This document shows, in pieces, positions 24,651-31,866 of a stretch of DNA of 42,739 nt (position 1 is its first letter; each line of letters opens with the position of its first letter). Origin of the DNA: Magnetococcales bacterium (GTDB lineage Bacteria; Pseudomonadota; Magnetococcia; Magnetococcales; JADFYX01). The stretch spans positions 1 through 42,739 of the forward strand of contig PEAM01000032.1 of NCBI GenBank assembly GCA_002753565.1. The letters are read 5' to 3'. A model generated the notes under the pieces. It was not told the DNA's origin and made no database searches. It saw only the letters and a program-made list of their open reading frames with translations. The translations under genes were made by a program, and so were the position numbers.

Positions 24651-26423
24651 GTGTGTGGAATATGCGGTGAAATCAGGTTTGACGGAAGTGCTGCTTCTGT
24701 CTCAGATGTTCAAAAAATAGCTGAAAAATTATCCCCCAGGGGGCCAGACGGCGCCGGAGTCCTGGCTAGAGATCGAGTCTGTTTTGCTCATCGCCGACTG
24801 AAAATTATTGATCTGAGTGACAACTCAGCTCAGCCCATGACCGACCCGGAACTGGGGTTGACCCTCGTTTTTAACGGCTGTATCTACAACTATGCCGAAC
24901 TTCGACAAGAACTAACCCAAAAAGGCTATCGTTTTTTCTCTCAAGGTGATTCAGAGGTCATACTGAAGGCCTATCACGCTTGGGGTACGGCCTGTGTGCA
25001 GCGGTTTCAGGGTATGTTTGCCTTTGCCCTGTGGGAGCGGGAGAGTGGTCGGGTTGTGCTGGCTCGTGATCGTCTGGGGATTAAGCCCCTCTATCTAAGC
25101 CAGGGTAATCACTCTCTGCGTTTCTCCTCCAGCCTCACCTCTCTGTTAACCCTGAACGATATCGATAAGAGCATCAATCCGATCGCTCTACACCACTACA
25201 TGAGTTTTCATGCGGTGGTTCCACCACCTCACACCCTGATCAACGGTATCCAAAAACTCCCTCCGGCGACTGTTTCGGTGATCGAGGCCGATGGCCGCCG
25301 CCGTGATGAATCCTATTGGGAGCTCACCTTCAACCCTCATCCAGGAGATGAGAAAAAAAGTGAGGGTCAGTGGCAAGAGGAGATTTTGGCCGCCTTGCGT
25401 CTGGCGGTCAAGCGGCGTTTGGTGGCCGATGTACCGGTTGGGGTTCTGCTCTCTGGTGGGTTGGACTCCAGCCTGATTGTTGCTTTGTTGGCCGAAGCAG
25501 GGCAGACGGGTCTCAACACCTTTTCTGTCGGCTTTGAGTCCATTGGTAGCGAGGAGGGGGATGAGTTCCGCTACTCCGACCTGGTTGCCGACCACTTCTC
25601 CACCCGGCACCACAAGATCACCATTCCCACCACCGAGCTGCTCGATGTGCTGCCTGATGTGATTGGCAGTATGTCAGAGCCTATGGTCAGCCACGATAAT
25701 GTAGGCTTCTATCTGCTCTCTCGAGAGGTAACCAAGCAGGTCAAGGTGGTTCAGAGCGGGCAGGGGGCTGATGAGGTTTTTGCCGGTTATCACTGGTATC
25801 CGCCGATGAGCCACTCCACCAATCCAGCTGATGACTATGCGCGGGTTTTTATGGACCGCAACCCGGAGGAGATGGCTAAAACCCTGCAGCCACAATGGCT
25901 GAGTCAAGATTATAGTCGGGCATTCATCGATGAACATTTTTCCCGCCCTGGAGCGGATGCTGCCGTGGATAAGGCTCTGCGTATGGATACCACGGTGATG
26001 TTGGTGGATGATCCGGTCAAACGGGTGGACAATATGACCATGGCTTGGGGGCTGGAGGCCCGTGTGCCCTTTTTGGATCATGAACTTGTCGAGCTGGCGG
26101 CTCGCACACCGGCTCCCCTGAAAATGGCTCAAGAGGGTAAAGGGATTTTAAAAGATGTCGCACGTGGTGTGGTTCCCGATGCGGTGATCGATCGGCCCAA
26201 AGGCTATTTTCCGGTCCCGGCCCTTAAATATATTAAAGGCACGGTGCTCAACCGGGTGCGAGAGGCGTTGGTCTGTCAGACAGCCCGAGAACGCAACCTG
26301 TTTAATCCCACCATGGTTGAGACCCTCCTCGCTGACCCCACGGCCCACATTACCCCGTTGCGTGGCTCTAAACTTTGGCAGATTGCCCTATTGGAGCTTT
26401 GGTTGCAAAAGCATAACCTGTAA
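24651..26423 (+). CDS. asnO: N-acetylglutaminylglutamine amidotransferase (NAGGN osmolyte)
   Basis: Asparagine-synthase-type amidotransferase that converts the dipeptide N-acetylglutaminylglutamine to its amide, a compatible solute. The start is GTG 24651 behind GGGAGG at ideal spacing; this places Cys2 (CGICGE) at the mature N-terminus as the glutaminase nucleophile, which decides the start against the upstream-open frame from 24606. The class II glutaminase domain spans about 1-200, and the synthase domain carries the PP-loop SGGLDSS near residue 265. It is the first gene of asnO-ngg-peptidase. An 11-bp direct repeat (24581-24591 and 24661-24671) flanks the start. The 275 bp upstream hold no gene and no clear promoter. 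Confidence 0.93.
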   Translation: MCGICGEIRFDGSAASVSDVQKIAEKLSPRGPDGAGVLARDRVCFAHRRLKIIDLSDNSAQPMTDPELGLTLVFNGCIYNYAELRQELTQKGYRFFSQGDSEVILKAYHAWGTACVQRFQGMFAFALWERESGRVVLARDRLGIKPLYLSQGNHSLRFSSSLTSLLTLNDIDKSINPIALHHYMSFHAVVPPPHTLINGIQKLPPATVSVIEADGRRRDESYWELTFNPHPGDEKKSEGQWQEEILAALRLAVKRRLVADVPVGVLLSGGLDSSLIVALLAEAGQTGLNTFSVGFESIGSEEGDEFRYSDLVADHFSTRHHKITIPTTELLDVLPDVIGSMSEPMVSHDNVGFYLLSREVTKQVKVVQSGQGADEVFAGYHWYPPMSHSTNPADDYARVFMDRNPEEMAKTLQPQWLSQDYSRAFIDEHFSRPGADAAVDKALRMDTTVMLVDDPVKRVDNMTMAWGLEARVPFLDHELVELAARTPAPLKMAQEGKGILKDVARGVVPDAVIDRPKGYFPVPALKYIKGTVLNRVREALVCQTARERNLFNPTMVETLLADPTAHITPLRGSKLWQIALLELWLQKHNL

Positions 26424-26438
26424 AAATAGGATTGACTC

Positions 26439-28205
26439 ATGTCCAATGAAGAACTACCCAGTACCATGGACCCACAAAAAATGGCTTCTCTTAAACATTG
26501 GGGAGATCCACCCGACGAACCCGGTATGGATCAGATGCAGAAAAATGTGGTGGTGGATTGTGGTTGGGGCCGCCTGATTTTTGGCCAAACCTTCGAAGAC
26601 TCCTCTGCTCTGGTAGAGGTGCTACGTGAAGAAAAAGAGGGGAGGCGTGATCTGGCCCTCTATGTTCGAGATCCCCATGTTTTAATCTCCCATGCACCTC
26701 AAGAGCTGTTTTTAGACCCCTCCCATACCTATCGTCTTGCCTTTGATGGTCAGCCTCTGGGGCTATCCAAGGCGGATGGTTTTAGTGTCTCCTTGATGAA
26801 AAGCGTTCGAGAGGGGGAAGAGGCCAACCGTATTTTAGCCCAGCACGGCATGATTCGGGTAGGACGGGACTCGTATCAGCAGATACTTGATTCAGAGGCT
26901 GTCTCGGTTTTTATTGCCAAAGATAACCGCAACGGAGCCATTCTTGGCATTGCCACCGGTGTGGATCATCATAAGGCCATCAACGACCCGGATAATGGTT
27001 CCAGCCTCTGGTCCATTGCTGTGGACCCTCAATGCCCCTACTCGGGGGTGGGAGAGCGAATTGTCGTGGAGATGGCCCGCCTCTATCGTGATCACGGCCG
27101 TAGTTTTTTAGATCTTTCTGTTTTCCATAATAACAATCAAGCGATCTCCCTCTACGAAAAACTGGGGTTTGAAAAAGTCCCGGTTTACTGCCTGAAACAT
27201 AAAAACTGCATCAACGAGAAGCTTTTTTCCGGCCCTCAGCCGGGGGTAGAGCTGAATATCTACTCTCGGATTATTATTGATGAGGCTCGTCGGCGTGGGA
27301 TTATGGTGGATGTTCTGGACCGGGGCGAATCCTATTTCAAGCTGACTTTTGGCGGACGTTCCATCACCTGCCGGGAGTCTTTGAGCGAGTTGACCTCTGC
27401 CATAGCCATGAGTCGATGTCAGGATAAATCGGTCACCCTGCGGCTATTGAAGGAGGCGGCCCTCAGTGTGCCTGAGCAGATTAGCGCTGCCGACCGGGAG
27501 GAGGTGGAGGCCTTTATTCAGCATCACCAGCGTGTTGTGGTGAAACCGGCCAATGGCGAGCAGGGGCAGAATGTCCGTGTCGACCTGCGCGGTGTACCGG
27601 AGGTGCTGGAGGCCATTGAGACCATCGGTACCCCAGCCAAAGAGATTATTGTGGAGGAGTTGGTCAGAGGGGAGGATCTGCGCATTATTGTCATTGATGA
27701 AGAGGTGGTAGCTGCCGCTGTTCGTAAACCGCCGCTTGTGACGGGTAATGGTCAGCAGACTGTCTCCCAGTTGATTGAAAAACAGAGTCGTCGAAGATCT
27801 GCAGCCACCCACGGGGAGAGTCAAATTCCCATGGATGATGAGACCATCCGTTGTGTCCGGCAGTTGGGTTATCAGATGGATTCGGTGTTGCCGGTTGGGG
27901 TGACTTTAACCGTGCGAAAAACGGCCAATCTCCATACCGGTGGGGTGATACAGGATGTCACCCCCATTCTTAACCCGATCCTCTCCCAAGCTGCGGTTAC
28001 CGCGGCCCAAACGTTGGATATTCCGGTTGTCGGTCTGGACTTTATGGTGCCCGATGTGCGGGGTAGTGAGTATTATATCATCGAGGCCAACGAAAGGCCG
28101 GGGCTGGCCAACCATGAACCCCAGCCGACGGCAGAACGATTTATCGACCTGCTCTTTCCTCAAACCAGACCGATGAGTTCATCCTGCGTGGAGCCAATTT
28201 TATGA
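26439..28205 (+). CDS. ngg: N-acetylglutaminylglutamine synthetase (GNAT plus ATP-grasp)
   Basis: A 588-residue fusion that makes the N-acetylated glutamine dipeptide of the NAGGN pathway. The acetyltransferase half (about residues 110-265) has the GNAT core (SSLWSIAVDPQCPYSGVGERIVVEMARLY and NNNQAISLYEKLGFEKV). The C-terminal half (about 325-580) is an ATP-grasp ligase of the cyanophycin-synthetase/RimK type (VVVKPANGEQGQNVRVDLRG, metal-site end IIEANERPGL). The start ATG 26439 follows AGGA. It begins 16 bp after asnO and its stop overlaps the next gene as ATGA. Fusion and gene order match the conserved three-gene NAGGN cluster. Confidence 0.93.
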   Translation: MSNEELPSTMDPQKMASLKHWGDPPDEPGMDQMQKNVVVDCGWGRLIFGQTFEDSSALVEVLREEKEGRRDLALYVRDPHVLISHAPQELFLDPSHTYRLAFDGQPLGLSKADGFSVSLMKSVREGEEANRILAQHGMIRVGRDSYQQILDSEAVSVFIAKDNRNGAILGIATGVDHHKAINDPDNGSSLWSIAVDPQCPYSGVGERIVVEMARLYRDHGRSFLDLSVFHNNNQAISLYEKLGFEKVPVYCLKHKNCINEKLFSGPQPGVELNIYSRIIIDEARRRGIMVDVLDRGESYFKLTFGGRSITCRESLSELTSAIAMSRCQDKSVTLRLLKEAALSVPEQISAADREEVEAFIQHHQRVVVKPANGEQGQNVRVDLRGVPEVLEAIETIGTPAKEIIVEELVRGEDLRIIVIDEEVVAAAVRKPPLVTGNGQQTVSQLIEKQSRRRSAATHGESQIPMDDETIRCVRQLGYQMDSVLPVGVTLTVRKTANLHTGGVIQDVTPILNPILSQAAVTAAQTLDIPVVGLDFMVPDVRGSEYYIIEANERPGLANHEPQPTAERFIDLLFPQTRPMSSSCVEPIL

Positions 28206-29344
28206 GTAGTCTACAGCCTGATATCGATTATATCAAACAGATCCTTCACACTCTGATGCAGATTCCCAGCCCTTCAGGCATGACCGACGAGATCGTAAAA
28301 TTTGTCTGTAAAGAGCTGGATCAGCTACAGATGCCATATGAATTAACCCGCCGTGGGGCGATTCGTGCCAGCCTTGATGGGAGGTCCGACTTTATTCGTC
28401 GGGCGGTGGCGGCTCACCTGGATACGTTGGGTGCCATGGTTAAATCCATCCAGTCGGATGGTCGGCTGGGGGTGGTACCTATCGGATTCTGGTCTTCCCG
28501 TTTTGCCGAAGGGGCGAGAGTAACCATCTATACCGATCAAGGAAAACATCGAGGGACCATTCTACCTCGCAAGGCCTCCGGTCATGTCTATAACGAGGAG
28601 GTCGATACACAGCCGACCCAATGGGCCAGTGTCGAGGTGCGTATCGATGAGCCGTGCACAACCTTGGAGGGGGTGTGGGCTTTGGGCATTCGGGTTGGAG
28701 ATTTTATCTCGGTGGACTCACAGCCGGAGTTTTTGGATAACGGTTTTATCAATGGCCGTCACCTGGATGATAAAGCAGGGGTTGCCTGCATTTTGGCAGC
28801 ACTTAAAAAAATCCGTGATGAAAATCTGCCGGTACCGGTGGGGTGCAGTATTCTCTTTACCATATCCGAAGAGGTGGGCGTGGGGGCCTCTCATGTTCTC
28901 CACGGCAATGTTGCCGAGATGGTCTCGGTGGATAATGGGACCATTGCTCCCAACCAGAACACCTGTGAATATGGTGCCACGTTGGCCATGCAGGACTCCA
29001 GCGGACCCTTTGACCGCCATCTGACACGGTTTCTCATCTCCCTGTGTCAGGAACACGCTATCGAATACAGTCGGGATGTCTTTTTGCACTACCGTAGCGA
29101 TGCTGCCTCGGCTCTAGAGGCGGGCAATGATATTCGAACTGCCCTGATCTGCTTTGCTCTGGATGCCTCCCACGGTTATGAGCGTACCCATATCCGCTCT
29201 CTTCAAAATGTGACCCAACTGCTCACCGCCTACATGACATCACAACCTCTGTTTAAGAGCGATGAGAATGTGTTTGGCTCCGACTCAGAGTTCCCCATTA
29301 TAGCCAACTCTTTGGAGCAAAAGCCTGCTGGGAGGGAGGGTTGA
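28202..29344 (+). CDS. M42-family peptidase of the NAGGN cluster
   Basis: A 380-residue zinc aminopeptidase-like protein. The metal ligands of the M42 family are in place: His in AHLDTLGAMV, bridging Asp in GRHLDDKAG, the Glu pair in ISEEVGVGA, Asp in VDNGTIAPN, and the final His in DASHGYERTH. This family member travels with asnO and ngg in many genomes; its role (turnover or maturation of the osmolyte dipeptide) is inferred. The start overlaps the ngg stop by four bases, implying translational coupling. A dispersed repeat starts 25 bp after its stop. Confidence 0.92.
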   Translation: MSSLQPDIDYIKQILHTLMQIPSPSGMTDEIVKFVCKELDQLQMPYELTRRGAIRASLDGRSDFIRRAVAAHLDTLGAMVKSIQSDGRLGVVPIGFWSSRFAEGARVTIYTDQGKHRGTILPRKASGHVYNEEVDTQPTQWASVEVRIDEPCTTLEGVWALGIRVGDFISVDSQPEFLDNGFINGRHLDDKAGVACILAALKKIRDENLPVPVGCSILFTISEEVGVGASHVLHGNVAEMVSVDNGTIAPNQNTCEYGATLAMQDSSGPFDRHLTRFLISLCQEHAIEYSRDVFLHYRSDAASALEAGNDIRTALICFALDASHGYERTHIRSLQNVTQLLTAYMTSQPLFKSDENVFGSDSEFPIIANSLEQKPAGREG

Positions 29345-29368
29345 ACCCAGAGATGGGTTTGGTCAGCC

Positions 29369-29585
29369 GTTATAGAGATTTTAAACCAAATTTGGACAAA
29401 ACCATGGCGGATGGGTCTGGGAAGGTATGAATGCCTTCCCAGCGGGTTTGGGTAGCGCTCAAGTTCCTAAGTATTTGACTTTGCTTTTTTTTTAATTTTA
29501 AAAGCGTGGGGGTTTGGGGGCCTGTAAGGCCTCCCAAGGTGTTGAGTTTTCCTTAAACCGTTGTCCCAATTTGGTTTTAATTGAC
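29369..29585 (-). repeat. Dispersed ~215-bp repeat, copy 2
   Basis: This is the inverse copy of 13339-13551. Its terminal inverted repeats lie near 29383-29399 and 29561-29577, and its internal hairpin is at 29417-29442, with G-T pairs replacing some of the perfect pairs of copy 1. Differences are scattered substitutions and small indels, including a longer T run near 29485. It is noncoding. Both copies lie immediately downstream of a plus-strand gene but in opposite orientation relative to it. Confidence 0.85.
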
Positions 29586-29680
29586 TGTGCTCGCTCTAAC
29601 CTTTTGATAACAGCTATATCTACACCTTGATTTCTCAGGGAAGTACGGCTATTTGAGAAAAAGAACTCAGGTCAAATGAC

Positions 29681-29715
29681 AAAAAAAATGGCTTGCGACA
29701 CCCGTTACAAGCCAT
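29681..29715 (-). terminator. Orphan minus-strand terminator
   Basis: ATGGCTTG (29688-29695) pairs with CAAGCCAT (29708-29715) over a 12-nt loop, and on the minus strand is followed by a run of eight T (29688-29681). No minus-strand gene ends nearby: the next genes on both sides are on the plus strand. It may end a short unannotated leftward RNA. The remaining bases 29586-29811 hold nothing else recognised. Confidence 0.5.
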
Positions 29716-29811
29716 CTTGAGTCAAACACAACAATACAGAAGAAGAGTCTTACCGAACCGAGGGTGGTTGGGCCGTTTACTGATTGAACCCCACTGTGCA
29801 GAATAGGAAAA

Positions 29812-30771
29812 TTGAGCACAATGACGGAAGAGAATCCCCTTTTTATCGGTGTCAGCCAGTGCCTGCTGGGTGAAGAGGTGCGTTATGATGGTGGGCACAA
29901 GCGAGAGGAGTATTTAGTCAATACTTTGGGTCAATACGTCACCTTTATTCCGATCTGCCCGGAGGTAGAGGCCGGTTTTGGTGTTCCCAGGGAGCCTTTG
30001 CAGCTGGAGGGTGACCCCCTCAACCCCCAGGTGATCAGCCATCGTACCCGGCGTGATCTAACCAAGCCTCTTGCCGAGGCCAGTGCAAACCTTGTTTCAC
30101 ACCTTGCCAAAACTCCCCTGCACGGCCTTATCCTGAAAAAAAACTCCCCCTCCTGTGGTCTGCAGAGAGTTCGAGTGTATCAAAATTCCAGCAGGCCAGG
30201 GGGCAAAGGGGTTGGCCTGTTTGCCCATGGTCTGCTTAATGCCCTGCCTCTTTTGCCTGTGGAAGAGGAGGGGGGGCTCAAGGAGCCCAAAGGGCGGGAA
30301 AACTTTATCGAGAAGGTTTTTGTCTATCACCGCTGGATGGCCCTAAGGGGTGATCCATCGGCCAAGGGCTTGGTTGGTTTTCACGCCCGCCACAAATTTT
30401 TAATCATGGCTCACAGTCCGGTTCATATGCGACGGTTGGGAAATCTTGTCGGAGGCATGAAAAAAGATCAGCAGCCACCGTGGGATGAGTACGGCGTTGT
30501 GCTGATGGAGGCTATGAGCCGGATAGCGACAGCCAAAAAACAGGTGGATGTCATCCAGCATATGATGGGATTTCTAAAAAATAAGATGGCTACAGATGAA
30601 AAAGCTGAAATGATGGCGTTGTTGGCATCGTACAAAGAGGGCCAGGTTCCTCTCCTTGTGCCGATTACCCTGTTAAACCACTATGTGCGCCGCTACGAAG
30701 TGTCCTATCTATCCGATCAATGGTATCTTCAGCCTCATCCTGCCGAATTAGCGTTGCGAAACCATGCGTAA
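29812..30771 (+). CDS. DUF523-DUF1722 fusion protein
   Basis: A 319-residue protein. The N-terminal DUF523 domain (about 10-160) has the family's conserved cysteines in SQCLLG, IPICPE and SPSCG; characterised DUF523 members (TudS) use such cysteines to hold an iron-sulfur cluster and remove sulfur from thiouracil. The C-terminal DUF1722 domain (about 185-310) includes FHARHKFLIMAHSPVHMRRLG and has no known activity. The likely start is TTG 29812 behind AGGA; ATG 29821 is possible but is farther from that site. It overlaps the next gene by eight bases. Its role here is unknown; nucleobase desulfuration is only a family hint. Confidence 0.85.
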   Translation: MSTMTEENPLFIGVSQCLLGEEVRYDGGHKREEYLVNTLGQYVTFIPICPEVEAGFGVPREPLQLEGDPLNPQVISHRTRRDLTKPLAEASANLVSHLAKTPLHGLILKKNSPSCGLQRVRVYQNSSRPGGKGVGLFAHGLLNALPLLPVEEEGGLKEPKGRENFIEKVFVYHRWMALRGDPSAKGLVGFHARHKFLIMAHSPVHMRRLGNLVGGMKKDQQPPWDEYGVVLMEAMSRIATAKKQVDVIQHMMGFLKNKMATDEKAEMMALLASYKEGQVPLLVPITLLNHYVRRYEVSYLSDQWYLQPHPAELALRNHA

Positions 30772-31171
30772 AACCAAAGCAACCCAAATGCTCTTTCTTC
30801 TTCTGGGGTTGGGGTTTGTGGGTATCGCTCTTCTGGGGGTTTTCTTGCCGGTATTGCCAACCACTCCCTTCCTGATCATTGCTCTGGCCTGCTTTTCACG
30901 TAGTTCACAACGGCTCCACGACTGGCTCTACCATCATCCCCTATTCGGGCCAACTCTGCAGTCCTGGCATCAGTACCAAGTGATCCCTCCTTTTATCAAG
31001 GTTGTAGCTGTCACAGCCATGGGAATCAGCTTTATCTTTATGATTTTGATGACTGATACCCCGCTGGTTGCTGTTGTTTGCGTTGCCCTTTTGATGGGGT
31101 ATGGAGGGTGGTACATCCTTTCGAAGCCCAGTACGCCACCGGTTCAGGAAACTTGGAACGAAAGAAGGTGA
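30764..31171 (+). CDS. DUF454 (YbaN-like) inner-membrane protein
   Basis: A 135-residue protein with the DUF454 signature LGVFLPVLPTTPFLIIALACFSRSS in its first hydrophobic hairpin and DWLYHHPLFGPTLQSW after it, followed by two more membrane helices. No biochemical function is established. It starts within the end of the DUF523-DUF1722 gene (8-nt overlap), so the two are cotranscribed. Its last codons adjoin the IS21-type remnant, which could mean that its natural downstream sequence has been replaced. Confidence 0.85.
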   Translation: MRKTKATQMLFLLLGLGFVGIALLGVFLPVLPTTPFLIIALACFSRSSQRLHDWLYHHPLFGPTLQSWHQYQVIPPFIKVVAVTAMGISFIFMILMTDTPLVAVVCVALLMGYGGWYILSKPSTPPVQETWNERR

Positions 31172-31300
31172 CACAGCTGGGTCCATTCATTGAGCGATTG
31201 GAATCCATGCTTGAAGAGGATTGGCCACAACCTCGGAAAAGACGATTGGCAGCCAAACGGTTGTATGAGGATCTGGAGCGGGAGGGTGGATCATCCAGCT
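31168..31300 (+). pseudogene. Remnant of IS21-family transposase IstA
   Basis: An open stretch encodes about 44 residues including LGPFIERLESMLEEDWPQPR followed by KRRLAAKRLYEDLEREGGSS. This closely resembles the N-terminal part of IstA (pattern: acidic helix, then PRKxR-x-A-K-R-hydrophobic, then short acidic helix). It lacks a proper start, the upstream helix-turn-helix and all of the catalytic domain. It begins at the stop of the DUF454 gene and lies at the left edge of the restriction island, so it probably marks an old insertion. The rest of 31301-31409 shows nothing. Confidence 0.55.
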
Positions 31301-31409
31301 TTCCACGGACACATTGGAGTAAATCAATCATTTTTGTGGTTCCTTCATCAGCTATTTATCTCTACAAAACAACAATCGCACTTCTGAACAGATTCCCAGT
31401 TGAACGCCG

Positions 31410-31820
31410 TCACCACTTTTTCCTATCCAGCAGCGCCATGAGGTTGCGCTTGCGCCGGTGTTCATTGCGCACGCCGACCACGATCGCCGGAAACTCCTCC
31501 GCCAATGGGGCCTTTTGATCCCTCGCCAGCCAGGCCAGCCCCACCGCCACACAGTGCTTGCAGAACTCGTCATCCTCACCCAGCGGGCAGGAGCATTCGT
31601 GTTCCAGCTCGTCGTCCTCGACCCAGAGCTGAACCTTGTAGGTGCGCGTGCCCTGCACCTTGCCGGTGATGACCCCATCGTTCTCCTTCAGGCTGGCGAC
31701 GGCCCCGTCCTGGAAGTATTCATTCCCGCGCCAGTAGTAGCGGTTTCCCGCCAGCTCCATCATGGTGGCGGTGGTCAGGGCTTTTTCCAGCAAGTTGGGT
31801 TGGTTCTTCTTTCGTGCCAT
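31410..31820 (-). CDS. Short SWIM zinc-finger protein, possibly truncated
   Basis: A 136-residue protein. The SWIM motif C-x-C-x8-C-x-H is at residues 76-89 (ECSCPLGEDDEFCKHC), after a beta-rich segment (ITGKVQGTRTYKVQLWVEDD). SWIM domains bind DNA or proteins in ATPases, transposases and regulators. Many bacterial SWIM proteins of this type are several hundred residues long, so this may be only the N-terminal part, cut short close to the IS21 remnant. It is the last gene of the leftward restriction operon, 46 bp after hsdR. Confidence 0.72.
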   Translation of the reverse strand: MARKKNQPNLLEKALTTATMMELAGNRYYWRGNEYFQDGAVASLKENDGVITGKVQGTRTYKVQLWVEDDELEHECSCPLGEDDEFCKHCVAVGLAWLARDQKAPLAEEFPAIVVGVRNEHRRKRNLMALLDRKKW

Positions 31821-31866
31821 GTGCTGAAGCCTACGCGATCAAATATTCCGCACCATTGAATACCCC

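Noticed and set aside
29716-29811. Possible minus-strand tRNA-like sequence
   Set aside because: A GGTTCAATC stretch resembles a T-loop, but no cloverleaf or acceptor stem can be formed around it.
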